In this document: positions 44,881 through 56,286 of the stretch, piece after piece
How positions within the stretch are numbered: position 1 is the stretch's first letter
How the letters are laid out: each line of letters opens with the position of its first letter
Position numbers and translations under genes: made by a program
Notes under the pieces: generated by a model
What the model was told of the DNA's origin: nothing
Seen by the model: only the letters and a program-made list of their open reading frames with translations
The model's database searches: none
NCBI RefSeq assembly: GCF_047948215.1
Contig: NC_134455.1
Span: 297,637,647 to 297,701,646, forward strand
Direction: 5' to 3'
DNA from: Lycorma delicatula
Taxonomy: Eukaryota; Arthropoda; Insecta; Hemiptera; Fulgoridae
DNA: 64,000 bases

Positions 44881-45890
44881 AACAAAAAGTTATACTTTTT
44901 CTGGCAGAAAATATATGAAGAATAAATGAAAATCATGTATAAAAATATATGAGAATAATAACGATAAATAAGAATAAAGCTTGTTCAATCTATGCAAAAT
45001 ATTAGTGTATTGTAATTTCTTCAGAGCAACAGTTTGGCCAGTACGTGAACCGAAACTTTGAGTTATCCTCAAACTAAATAATATGGGTTTCAAAACATTC
45101 GGCCTCCATCTTAAAAATATTATTTAACGGGTGAAATTGAAAAATAATAACTAAAAATCTATTTTTCCCTGTTCTTACTGTTACCCGACAAACACAACTA
45201 GGAGATGATCGAACTTCGTTTCTCATTTTGAAAAAAGAAATTTATTTGCTATTATTTTAGGTTTTTTAGTCAAGTAACCGGAGGTAGATGCAGCCAGTCG
45301 CGTAACACAGCCAGTAACAGTGAAGAGGCAGTGGCTGTGAAGGTTAAGCCGCCGCGCCGTACATAATTGTACCCTTAAAAAATAAAAATTCAAAAAACCC
45401 GAAAATGGTTTTTAGTTATTTATCTGAAGAGTATTTTACAAGCTCCAATCTAGTGAATAACATTTGGCATAGTCGAAAATGGGGAAAATGTGCAATCATT
45501 TTTCAAATGTTTTCTTTTTTTCACCTCTTACAAGGAATAGTTTTGAAAATTTAGAAATCAGTTTTTACATAATTAATAAAAATTACTTACACCAAATTCA
45601 AAGTTGATATCTTATCGAGAAACCCCTCCCCACAAAAAAAAAAATTATCCGACCTTTAAATAAATTCAAAATCTATTTTTACCCTTTAAAGTCGGAATTT
45701 CAAAATGAAATTTCAAATGAATTTCAAAAACGTTTTGAGATATTTACATGAAGATTATACACACCAAAAAGCAAATTTGCTTTTTTTTATAATAAACGAA
45801 TACATAATTATATATTCGTTTATTACAGAGAAATAAAAAGAATAGTAAATTTTTTTTTATTCCATTTTAACCCTTTAAATTTGGAATTTC
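44881..45890. other. Upstream flank of the Polinton relic, then AT-rich DNA
   Basis: The ORF at 44890-45093 (minus) contains GSRTGQTVALKKLQY but overlaps another open frame and I cannot place it. A small GC-rich patch lies at 45290-45370. Short phrases such as ccctttaaa and ggaatttcaaa recur between 45540 and 45890. Confidence 0.4.
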
Positions 45891-46011
45891 AAAACGTTAT
45901 TTCTTAGTGTGCACTTCCACTGTACGAAGGACATGTATACAAATTTTCATCGCTTTATCTTCAATAAGTTTTGCTGGGCGATGATGAATTATATGTATAT
46001 ATATATATTTA

Positions 46012-46095
<84 letters not shown>
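45891..46095. repeat. Repeat end followed by a 107-bp (TA)n run
   Basis: The phrase acaaattttcatcgctttat, then aataagttttgctgggcg, leads into the TA run 45989-46095. It resembles other TA-bordered repeat ends in the window. The ORFs on both strands across it encode only poly-(Tyr-Ile). Confidence 0.75.
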
Positions 46096-46104
<9 letters not shown>

Positions 46105-46865
46105 AGTATATTTACTACTTGATTTTTAAATTACATTACAGTTTAGATCATTTATAAACAATAATAATTATTATACTTATGCGAAATATTATAATACTTA
46201 TTTTCGAGGGTGGTTTCGTTATTATTCTCAAGGAACATCTTCTGTTACATTATTGATTTCTTGTAACGAAGAATATGTAGATATTCTATTATTCACAAAA
46301 ATTACTAACAATTGATGAACGTTATATAACACCCCCCCCAAAGAAAAACCATTTGTCCGACAGTAAATGTTGAGAATGAGAAACCAACTAGTATAAATAA
46401 TAATCAGAAACCGATAAAAACGCAAAAAAATTAATTATTTTTTAAAAATGTAAAAAGTTTTATATAAAAACGGTGTAATGTTACATATTTAAATACCAAC
46501 GTTAAAAAAGTATTTCGTCTTATAAAATTAAAGCATTTAAAATGCAAATCGATCAAAAATTTAACATTAAGAAACAACTGTTTGAAGTAAACATTTTACT
46601 TATGCATTTTGGATTACATTATAAAATCTAAACATTAATGATAAATTAGACTAACATACAGCAAGAGGTATGGTTTCAATTTTAGTATGACAGTATTATT
46701 TATAAATGATTTATAATTTTCGTTCATTCTTATGCTGTTCAAAAATGACTGAGACATAAAAATAAACACGTTTACATCAAACAGTATCTTTCCTTTGTTA
46801 ATGTTAAATTTGAATTCACTACAGATTATTTTAAGAAAGCGAAACGTGTCTGCATGAAAAAACAA
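46096..46865. other. AT-rich DNA, nothing recognised
   Basis: No motif; ORFs at 46228-46425 and 46635-46883 are AT-driven. Confidence 0.5.
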
Positions 46866-46884
46866 ACACACACACACACACACA
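46866..46884. repeat. (CA)n microsatellite
   Basis: Short CA run next to the start of the 0.9-kb repeat. Confidence 0.85.
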
Positions 46885-46895
46885 TCTATATATAT

Positions 46896-47805
46896 TTTAA
46901 CAGGATTAGAATAACGGACCAGGGTAACGGATTTCTTCCAATTAAGAAGAGAGTGAGAAAATAATAATGAAAAGAAGATTTAGAAGGAACTATACGGGAT
47001 TCTCAGACTAACAGGTCCATTTAACAATCTGATGTTTGTAATACAGACAATGGCACCTCCAAAAGCTGTTGTTCGACTATAAGCGTTACCGGACCGGAAT
47101 AACAGTACAGAAAATGTAAAGGCGCGGACGATGAAAATTATTACACTTCAACGGTTGGGATGAGGCGGTACTGGTTCTGCAGGCCAGGGGATATAAATAT
47201 TACCAGGGACCAGTGGTGGGAGTGAGTAGTTCTGCAAACCGTGTTCGGCGTAGTCGTGATAACATGCGATATCAGAGTAGTCTCGCAAGCCCGAGTTTGA
47301 CGGAGTTGCTGTGACGGTGATATCAGTAAGCATGTGATAACAAAGAGTGAAGTTGTTACATCACGAATATTACGCGTGGATAGTGAATGAATGCAGGAAA
47401 TTGTTCCTTTAGTGAATAATAGTGAAAGTGACAGTATCCTACTCATTTATAAAGTGTAAGTAGTTCTATTATAAACACTGAAGTTAATAATATTTGCAGA
47501 TTATTGAATTGAATGAACTTTAGACTTTTTTATTGTTACCTTGTAGTTAATGCAATTTCAGGTTCTAGTGGTTATTAAATGTTTTTATTAAATTGGACTG
47601 CATTCTGATTTTTATAATTTGCCTAAAAAAATCTTGTCTTTTTATTTGAATTACTATTTGTTATATATACGTATTATTATTATCTTCATTATTATTATTA
47701 TTATTTTTGTTTGTTTTGACATATGTCTATAGAGTAATAAATTTTTGCGCTTGTTACTCTTTCAATTTCCTGGTCAAACCAGGAACACACAACAATATAT
47801 ATATA
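46896..47805 (+). repeat. 0.9-kb dispersed repeat, copy 2 (possible solo LTR)
   Basis: Plus-strand partner of 29040-29950. The conserved ATG stretch at 47051 reads MAPPKAVVRL and then a stop, so the reading is not maintained past a few codons in this copy. The (ATT)n run lies at 47668-47706 and similarity continues past it through aataaattttt to ggaacacacaa. Compared with copy 1 it has about 40 extra bases around 47200-47240. Confidence 0.7.
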
Positions 47806-50460
47806 TCTATACACGTATATGTAGATAATTTATCAGTTTACTGTTTTGTGATATTGTCAGTAATTCAGTTTATTCTATCGACAATATTCTGAGGATTATG
47901 TAACTTGTTGATAACTCTTTAGCGCCTAAAAATACATTTATTGTGACATTAGGTTGAGTTGATTTTATTTTTTATATTTGCGGCTTCTATTCAGAGGAGG
48001 AATTACCATGTCTAAAGAAATTGTAGATAAGATTGATGACCACCGCCCCTGGAAGGGGCTTCTCTTGGTAGATTTTTCTCATTTTGAGGTCTTTCAGCTA
48101 CAGATCTTATTACATGGTGATAGGATCTTAAACGATCTAATCAATCAACGGTTCCCTTACAACCGATTTCTTCTTCCTCTCTGGTATTTTATATATATAT
48201 ATATTAAAAGTAGTATGTTCTTGGTATTTATGTAGTTTGGGGGTGGCTTTGATTAAGGGTTATCTCAGCTAGACTCTAATTTTCTATTCGATGCCGTTAA
48301 ATAAGCAAATATACTAATTAAACTGACTTGCATGACTTTTTTTTTCGTTTTGTAGATGTGATGTTTTTCTGCATATTTTTTAGAGGTATTGATAATCAGT
48401 TTTCACATTATTAAAATTTATATTATATACTATAGTATATAATATACATTTTTTTATATACTATAGTATATAATATATGTTTAAACTGATGTCAATGCGA
48501 TTCCCTAAGTATTTTTATAAAAATAATTCAAGAAAATTAATAGGAGAGCTTAGTGTAATAATAATATTCCTGCATTTTTTGTAGAGGAGTATCTCATTCT
48601 TGTTATCAGTGTTTATATCTTTTAATAGCATGCATTCCTTGAACATGTTTTGTTTTTCTAAGGACAATCTTTTGGCTTTCCACTGATGTGCGATTTATCC
48701 AGTAAATTGCATCAGTATGATTTTTTGTTTATTATAAGTTATTTGAATAACTTCAGATACAGTTAAAGATCAGGTCATTCTACAAAGAAATTTAAGCAAT
48801 TTCGTGTTTAATTACATGTTTATCTTAGATAAATGATTTTATTCTTTACTTATAATGATTGATGTAATGTTCCCCTACTTGTATTTTCATAGTAATTATA
48901 TCCATAATTTTTGTTTCTCTTTCTAAGAGATATGAAACGTAAAATTTCTTGAAAAAGAGTTTTATAAAATCATAGAAAACACTCAACTTTTTTGAAACAG
49001 GAAATAGGATTAACAGACTTTTTGTTATTTTTACTATATACTGTTATATTTGCTTTTTTTAAAAAAAATTTTTTGTTGAGTTTTTAGTTAAAAACATAGA
49101 GAATTCTTGAACATCAACTAAATAAAACAAAGATTTATTTTTACAAATAAATTACTTTTTGTGCTTAGAAGCTATGTGGTGCCATGAAGCTTAGAAATTG
49201 GCATTCCAAGCTCTAAACAATCTGTAGAAATTTCCTTTCACTGAAGTGAAAGGTTGAAAAACTAGAAGAAGATTAGCAGCACTTTTATCGGCCCATCTAA
49301 TTTTAAATAATTACAAAACTGAAAAATGTCAACTAACGTTTTACTTTGTCGGTAATAAGATATGCTGCAGTAGCAGATTTTAATTTTTTTCACTGATCTT
49401 TATACTTTATTGTTATAGTTATAATGGGAAATTATAAAGGTTTGTGAAAAAAATCTAAAAAATTACTTTTTTTTGTTTTTGCCTTAAGGAGACATTAAAA
49501 AAATGTTAACAAAAAAGATAAATTTAATAAATCGTAAATGATCTGCGAAAAAATTTCAATGTACCAAGTCCAACAAAATCTATTTTTTCACGACGTTTGT
49601 GGTATGTAAGTTGAGTTGTATTTGATATTATAACTCTGTACATCGACAACCGATTTTCTTCAAATTTGGTAGGCAGGCAATACGTTCGGGAGGAAAGAAT
49701 GTATTACATTTTAGAAAAAATTGGAAAAAGTGGTGAGAGTGTTTTGGCTAAAATAAAATTTCTAAATTTTACTAGTGAAATTAGAAATTTTTTTTTACAA
49801 GTGTCAAAAGTTTTTTTTATCAAGATCACAAATTACGATAAGTTTTTATTTAATATTCTGTCCTCTCCGAAAAATTATTTTATATATTTTTATATTTTTA
49901 CCTATACATTGTTTCAAAAAAGAAGTTATGTGAATTTTTCTATTGTATTTTCTACATCAGTAGGCCTTAACCACTATAAAAATGTTTTTTCATTCCACTC
50001 CAATGATCTGTAGTGTTAAAAAATTCTTTTTTAATTAAAAACATAAAAAAAAAAATGTTTTAAAAAAACATTTTTACCTTCATGATGGACCTTACGAGTC
50101 CACCTCGTAAGGTATTCATTGGATTTAAAATATAAAAATAATTTTTTGGTAGCCCTTTCTTTTTAGTATTTCTTAAAAAAAAAAATTAGCCAAAAATTTT
50201 CACTCCTTTCTAGAAAACTAAAAATTTATTTATTGGGATTGTGACTGGTTTTTTATATTTTTTAAATAATTTTGAAAGGTTTGTTTTAAAATTTAAAACA
50301 AACAATTTATGATCCTCACTTAGAGACCATGTTCTAAAAAATTAATTTTAACCGAATGCTTCAAGTTTAGTAAGGAGACCCCATAATTAAAAAAAGTTCG
50401 CAATTTAAAATTTCTAATGCTCAAAACGTATTTTGTTAAGTAATAAAGTCACTAAAATAA
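47806..50460. other. AT-rich DNA with repeat-like patches and small palindromes
   Basis: A GC-richer patch at 47975-48180 (ccaccgcccctggaagggg) is repeat-like but unassigned. 48420-48480 has two copies of tatactatagtatataatat, each palindromic. 49640-49700 has caaccgattttcttcaaatt, a phrase typical of dispersed repeat ends. 50090-50113 and 50280-50305 are short inverted repeats. The 115-codon ORF at 49666-50013 is AT-rich and lacks motifs. Confidence 0.45.
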
Positions 50461-50461
50461 T

Positions 50462-50483
50462 AATACCATATAATAATAATGTA

Positions 50484-50539
<56 letters not shown>
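50462..50539. repeat. (TAA)n tract bordering the I-like LINE 5' end
   Basis: Irregular then pure TAA triplets ending exactly where the element begins. The 3' end of the element is also followed by irregular TAA triplets including an ataatacca phrase, so the insertion is inside, or has generated, TAA repeats. Confidence 0.85.
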
Positions 50540-50540
50540 G

Positions 50541-51073
50541 CCCTGAGGTAGATAATCCCCACGTCCGGAACACAACATCTACGTTCCACGTCCAGGGCGG
50601 CAACAGCTGTACTTAAGTACGATATAGCTAGCTAACGGGGTTCCGAGTGTTGTTTCTCGGATATGCTTTTTTCGGCCGATTTTCATCTATAGGCCGAATT
50701 ACAGGACTGGAGTTTGCGGCCAACTGCAGATACGAAATTCTTAACGATTATGGAAATGGATTAATACCGCCTTTAGAGCTGGTGATGTGGCGGCCACGGT
50801 CAAAGTTATTTGCAGGTGTAACGGAGACCTTTCGTCGTCCACATGCCCCCCGCGATGGCAAGCATGTAGTTAAGGTGCCCATGTTCGGAGCATGGGAGCC
50901 CTGAAAGCTTCGGTGTGTAAGGGCCTTGAGTCAGTGCAGAGACTGCGCATCCGCTCTCTGCCAGGACATATGCCGGTTCCACCGGAGTACCGAAACGGAC
51001 CTCCAGGGTTGGTAGCCCTGGAGTGGGGGTGTACCCCGGTGGCTAGCCTTACTACAGAAGGGATTATTTGTTC
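50541..51073 (+). promoter_or_regulatory. I-like LINE 5' untranslated region
   Basis: About 530 bases of GC-rich DNA, sharply unlike the AT-rich flank. LINEs of this type carry an internal RNA polymerase II promoter here; no single motif was pinned down. Several overlapping short ORFs on both strands are shadows. Confidence 0.6.
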
Positions 51074-52594
51074 ATGGAAACTGAACAACTAAACGTGGCA
51101 GAGGGTTCACGTAAACACCCTCGTTTAGAACCGGCCGTTTCGCCTGAGGCAAAACGGAGAAAGAGCGCGGAATCTCGTAAAATTGAAGTTGAGGCTAGGA
51201 AAAGCTTGCAAAAAGCTTTCTTCAAAAGCAACGTTCCAAAGCCAAAATACTTAGTTGTTTCAGAAGAAGACGGTAATTTCTCGAAAGTGAGTCCATTCCT
51301 CATCGCTCGAGAAATAACAAAATGTGCTGGAGGCCCTGTTAAGGAAATTAGGAAAACTTTCACAGGACTTCATGTAGAGACTGTAAATGATATACAGTTA
51401 CAGAAGATCCTAGGTCTTAAAAAAATTGGAGAACTAACTGTACGTGTTGATCCCCACGGCACGCTCAACACTTCAAGGGGTGTTGTGGTCTGTCGGGATC
51501 TTCTTAACTGTACGGAGCAGGAAATTGTAGAAGAATTAGCGCCGCAAGGAGTATTAGAATGTCGGAGGTTGAACATGAGAAGGAATGGCGAAGTCCTACC
51601 TTCAGCATCCCATGTTCTTACATTTAACCAGCCTACTTTGCCGGAGAAGATAAGAGCGGGCATACATCGGTTTGATGTGCGGGCATTTGTCCCGCAACCA
51701 ATGCGATGCTTTAAATGCCAACGCTTTGGACACACCGCTGTTAGGTGTGAGAGGCCGCAAATATGCGTGTGCGGTGATGAAGTTCATAAAGGAGAGCCGT
51801 GTAAGGAGCCTCCTACTTGTATAAACTGCAGAGGACAGCATTCCTGTAGATCCAGAAACTGTCCTGTTTACAAAGACGAAGTAGCTGTGCAGGAAGTAAA
51901 AACCCTGCAAAAAGTCAGTTACTTTGAAGCAAAAAAGATTGTTAACGCCTGCAAACCTAGAGCAACAACAACCTATGCTCAGGCTGCGGCTGCTGTTCCT
52001 GCTCCAGTTGCTGTTGATGAGAGTGCAATCATCAACAAACTCGCACCTACCTTGGCTGGCTTAATTGAGAGGATAATTGAAAACAAAATGAAGCCTCTTA
52101 CCACTAAAGAACCTGTTAAGCCAAGAATAATTGTACAGCCTCCTGAAGACATATCTCCAAAACAGAAAGTCGCTCCAGTACAGAAGAAAACGGACACTAA
52201 ACCTGAAATCCAAGTCCGTCTTAGTGAGATTTTAGTTGAAGATAAGAAAGTGACAGCTACAGAGTCTGTTATGGAGGCTCCCAAGCCTCCTGTATCTGAA
52301 GTGCCCTCTAAGCCTCAGAGGCCACAAAAACACTCACAGGGGGGACGAGTGTCCCCCCTTCCACAGGCGGTGACCGGTGCGACCCCCGTGTCGGGGAGCA
52401 GCCAGGTTGCCGCCTCTCAATCGGCGCCTGAAACCGGCGCCGATCCATGCCCGTCGTCGTCGGCGGCTTCGGTGGTCTCCGATTCGGAGGCCGGAAGCTA
52501 CGCCGGCGACGACGTTCACCGCGAACTTGATGCCGTTCGCATAATGGAGAAGAAGAGAAAAAAAGGATGGCCGAAAGGCAAACCCAGACAATAA
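51074..52594 (+). CDS. I-like LINE ORF1 (gag-like nucleic-acid-binding protein)
   Basis: An uninterrupted 506-codon ORF from the ATG at 51074 (an earlier in-frame TTG at 51068 is less likely). It would bind element RNA and help form the ribonucleoprotein. Order: a basic N-terminus with KRRK near residue 30, an RRM-like region (about 60-200: KYLVVSEEDGNF, GELTVRVDPHGTLNTSRGVV), then three zinc knuckles at about 212-266: CFKCQRFGHTAVRC, CVCGDEVHKGEPC, CINCRGQHSCRSRNC. After a helical VSYFEAKKIVNA stretch comes a long Pro/Ser-rich tail and a basic end, KKRKKGWPKGKP. Length and knuckle order are normal for I-type ORF1. Codon use is less AT-rich than the flanks. Confidence 0.92.
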   Translation: METEQLNVAEGSRKHPRLEPAVSPEAKRRKSAESRKIEVEARKSLQKAFFKSNVPKPKYLVVSEEDGNFSKVSPFLIAREITKCAGGPVKEIRKTFTGLHVETVNDIQLQKILGLKKIGELTVRVDPHGTLNTSRGVVVCRDLLNCTEQEIVEELAPQGVLECRRLNMRRNGEVLPSASHVLTFNQPTLPEKIRAGIHRFDVRAFVPQPMRCFKCQRFGHTAVRCERPQICVCGDEVHKGEPCKEPPTCINCRGQHSCRSRNCPVYKDEVAVQEVKTLQKVSYFEAKKIVNACKPRATTTYAQAAAAVPAPVAVDESAIINKLAPTLAGLIERIIENKMKPLTTKEPVKPRIIVQPPEDISPKQKVAPVQKKTDTKPEIQVRLSEILVEDKKVTATESVMEAPKPPVSEVPSKPQRPQKHSQGGRVSPLPQAVTGATPVSGSSQVAASQSAPETGADPCPSSSAASVVSDSEAGSYAGDDVHRELDAVRIMEKKRKKGWPKGKPRQ

Positions 52595-52601
52595 TTTAAT
52601 T

Positions 52602-53586
52602 AAAAATTAGCGAGTCGATTGTACAATGTAACATCAATGGATGTTTTTCAAACATCCATGAGCTCCAACGCTTGGTACATGATGTAGACCCGATTTGTAT
52701 ATGTCTGCAAGAAACGCATTTCCGCCGAAATGAAAATTTTAAATTAAAAGGATTCGATATATTTCGGAGAGATCAACCGGAGAGATCAAATGTAAGAGTT
52801 AGAGGTGGAGTAGCTATATTAACATCGACTAGAGCTACCACCGAAGCGGTTGTTCTAAACACAAACCTACAAGCGGTCGCCGTTAGAATGGAGCGTCCGC
52901 TTCAGATCACTGTTTGCAGCATATACTTGCCGAATTTTGATTGGAATAAGGATGACATAGCAAGACTAATTTCCGAGCTTCCTCCACCTGTTTTACAGGA
53001 GGGTGACTTTAACCCTCCTGTAATTAATTCTCTTTGGGGATCGGATCCAGTAGATCCCCGTGGAAGAGAACTGGAAGGGTTCCTGATGAATTCAGAACTT
53101 ATTATTTTAAACGACGGATCAGGAACCTTTTTCAATGCCAGAGATGGATCGACGTCCTGTATAGATCTTGCACTTATAAGCGGATCGATAGCACCGAGGT
53201 ACAGCTTCCATGTCATAGACGATCTGCATGGAAGCGATCATTTCCCGGTGCAAATTGTAACTGATGTTACAAGAAAAATATATCCCATCCCTAAAAGATG
53301 GTTATTTGAAAAGGCAGACTGGACGAGCTTCACAGCTAGAACGATACTCCCAGAAACAACTGGAGTTATCGGAGACGATGTCGACGCCATAACAAATGCA
53401 ATAATTGAGTCGGCATCGAGATATATTCCCAAAACATATGGGAAACTTACCAAGAAACCCGTTCCATGGTGGAACGATGAAATAAGTGAAGCTATAAAAA
53501 GAAAGAAAAGGGCGTATAAGGCCTTTAAGGAGCGTCCTAGTATAGAAAATCTTGTTGCCTTTAAGAAATACAGGGCGTATGCTTAA
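52602..53586 (+). pseudogene. I-like LINE ORF2, endonuclease part
   Basis: AP endonuclease nicks target DNA to prime reverse transcription. The open frame begins after a stop at about 52599 and reads VQCNINGCFSNIHELQRLV, then ICICLQETHF (catalytic Glu), EGDFNPPVINSLWGSD (normally GDFNAHN...WGS), GSTSCIDLALIS and LHGSDHFPVQI (catalytic D-H). No ATG occurs in frame before the endonuclease motifs; the TTG at 52672 is only a computed start, so translation would need reinitiation or the start codon has been lost. A TAA at 53584, where the related copy's context suggests a Lys codon, ends the frame. Confidence 0.88.
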
Positions 53587-54898
53587 CGTCTTATGATAGA
53601 CTCGAAAAAACGATCCTGGCAGCAATACGTGTCATCCATTAACAAAACTACTACTGCATCAGATGTTTGGAGGAAAGTGGGCGATTTGTGGGCGTAATGA
53701 TTTTGCTCCCATAACTAGCCTTCAAGATGAACATGAAATAAAAGACACTCCATATGAAATTGCAGAGCTGTTATCCAATCACTTCGAAAAGGCCAGCAGA
53801 ACGGCCAACTACGAAGAAGATTTTCGTACTAAAAAAGCACAACTTGAAGGTCTACTAAACTTCAGAACTGAGTATAATTACTCATATAATGTACCTTTTA
53901 AAATGGAAGAATTTGCGAAAGCGTTGGAAAAATCAGGTACCACAGCTGCTGGTCCGGATGAAATCCACTATAATATGATCAGGCAGCTGAATACCACTGC
54001 AAAGCGTAGATTATTACAACTTTATAATAAAATATGGCGGGATGGAACGTACCCGCAGCAGTGGAAAAAAGCTCATGTTGTTCCAGTACCAAAGAAAAAT
54101 AAAAATTTAACAGACCCCAATAGCTATCGTCCTATTTTTTTGACGTGTGCTATAGGAAAAATACTAGAAAAAATGATTAGTAATCGACTCGTCAGGGTTT
54201 TGGAAAAAGAAAACCTGATATCATCGTATCAAGCAGTTTTTCGGCAATACCATTCTACCACTTATCAAATGATCAGCTTAGAGGACTTTATATATAACAC
54301 CTTCATTAAAAGGAAACATTGTGTCGGAGACTTCTTTGATCCTCAGAAGGCTTTCGATATGACCTGGCGTCATGGTATAATGCTCCAGATACATGAATGG
54401 GGCATTCGTGGCAACCTGCCGGTCTTACTGAGCAACTATATGAATGACCGTACTTTCCAAGTACGAGTCAATAGCGAATATTCATCTGTAAGAAATTTGG
54501 AAAATGGCATACCACAAGGTTCGCCGTTGAGCGGTACCTTGTTTACCATTGCCATTAATAAATTGATATTTGCCATTCCAGCAGAAATCAGCAAAAGGGT
54601 CTATGTTGATGATCTGGCAATTGCGTATGCCAGCAACAAGATTGCTATGGTGAGGTTCAAATTGCAACGAGCGATCAATGCTCTAAATGAAGTTGCAAAG
54701 AATAACGGTTTCCAATTCTCACCAGAAAAAACGTGCTGTGTACACTTTTGTAGGAAGAGAATTCCTCATCAAAGTCCTGCGTTGACAATTAATGATAATC
54801 CAATACAATATAAAGACAATGTAAGACATTTAGGATTAGTATTGGATAAATCCCTTACATGGGGATTACATATACAGGACTTGAGTAATAGATGCTAA
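53587..54898 (+). pseudogene. I-like LINE ORF2, reverse transcriptase part
   Basis: After the stop the frame continues RLMIDSKKRSWQQYVSSIN to about 53690, where a small indel shifts it (ancestral VKAICG); the open piece then runs 53663-54898. RT motifs in order: TAAGPDEIHYNMI, NSYRPIFLTCAIGKILEK, VGDFFDPQKAFDMTWRHGI (first Asp), GIPQGSPLSGTLFTIAINKL and RVYVDDLAIAYAS (YVDD, intact), then HLGLVLDKSLTW. YVDD with FFDxxKAFDxTW wording is typical of the I group. The TAA at 54896 and a TGA about 35 bases later are point changes, because the same frame continues in LRLYKALVQSKLDYG. Confidence 0.9.
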
Positions 54899-56286
54899 AG
54901 AGCCCTAAATATTATAAAATGTTTATCGAACTGAAATTGGGGCTCAGACAAAGAGACATTATTGAGATTGTATAAAGCATTGGTTCAGTCTAAACTAGAC
55001 TACGGATGTATCGTATATTCATCCGCTAGAAAGTCGCATTTAAAAAAGTTAGATGTAGTTCATAATAGCGGAATAAGATACGCAACAGGCGCTTTCCGCA
55101 CAAGTCCGGCGGTTAGTCTGATGTCTGAAGCCGGAATAATGCCACTACATTATAGAAGAGAGATCCTCTTGTTTAGATATGTAGCAAATATATGGGCTTA
55201 TCCTGACCATATAAATAATAAACTTTTTAACAACAATCCTATGGCTGCATTATACGAACGTCGTGCTACCTATTCCAGACCAGCCGGAATTAGGTACCAC
55301 GAATTAAGAAGTAAATATGAACTTAACATTCCAAATACACTGGCAATTTCTACTAGAGAAATACCGCCATGGCTCTTGCAAGCGGTAAATACAAATTTGG
55401 ATCTCTCTCAAGGAGAAATAAAAAAGAAACCAGCAGTGATCATCCAACAGGAATTTTTGGCAACCGTCAGTAGTTACGAAGAACATATTGGAACTTATAC
55501 TGACGGTTCTAAAACCGAACATGGTGTTGGATGCTCAATATATGTAAATGAAGAAGCCCACTTTTGGAAACTGCGAGATGTGGCCAGTGTCTACACGGCA
55601 GAACTCACTGCAATTCACCAAGCTCTTCGCTACACTGAACACTATTGCGAAGAGAGAGTGCTAATATATTCCGATTCATTATGTGCACTTCTCGCAATTC
55701 GGAACAAGAACATTAAGGATGTCCTAATTGCAAAAATCCTGTCCATTTTATACGTTCTAAAACAACGAGGACAGCGATGCGCATTTGTATGGACTCCGGG
55801 GCATGCTGGTATTACAGGTAATGAAATGGCAGACGATACTGCCAGAAAGGCAACAGTCTGCGATGATTTGGATGCATTTCCTGTAAGAGTGGCAGATGTT
55901 AAAAACCGTCTAACAAACATAGTAAGAAATAAGTGGAACGCTGAATGGAGGAGTTTAAATACAAAATTAAACTCAGTAAAAACTTCTCCCTATAAATGGA
56001 AAAGCGACTTTAAGTTGACTCGCCGTGAACAAGTAGCGGTGACCAGACTTAGAATCGGTCACACGCGATTAACAAATTTATATATGTTAACCGGCGAAGT
56101 GAGACCAATGTGCGGTGTTTGTAATAAAAAAACTGACAATCAAGCATCTAATAGAAGAGTGTACCATATACGAGGACCTCAGAAAGAGGTTCCGTCTTAC
56201 AAATAATATTAGAGCTGATCTGGATAATGGAAATGAAGAAAATATAGTTGCATTTTTACACGCCAGTAGACTTCTTAAAAGTCTAT
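54899..56286 (+). pseudogene. I-like LINE ORF2, thumb, RNase H and tail
   Basis: Same frame as the RT part: LYKALVQSKLDYGCIVYSS, then RNase H, which would remove the RNA template: TYTDGSKTEHGVGCSIY (Asp), YTAELTAIHQALRY (Glu), IYSDSLCALLAI (Asp), VWTPGHAGITGNEMADD (His, Asp). All four acidic residues are present. Next come LTRREQVAVTRLRIGHTRLT and MCGVCNKK. At about 56130 an extra base in an A run shifts the frame; the continuing frame reads HLIEECTIYEDLRKRF and ENIVAFLHASRLL, ending with TAA at 56284, as in the copy at 59639. The uninterrupted ORF is 54962-56206. Confidence 0.9.

Noticed and set aside
45897..46157. ORFs on both strands encoding Tyr-Ile repeats
   Set aside because: Pure translation of the (TA)n microsatellite.
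49666..50013. 115-codon plus-strand ORF
   Set aside because: Composition follows the AT-rich background and it contains no recognisable domain; its start lies in a dispersed-repeat-like phrase.
50647..51092. Short ORFs in the GC-rich 5' region of the I-like LINE
   Set aside because: Overlap each other on both strands, and the region is positioned as an untranslated leader.
51064..53625. Minus-strand ORFs opposite gag and endonuclease
   Set aside because: Shadows of the conserved plus-strand frames.
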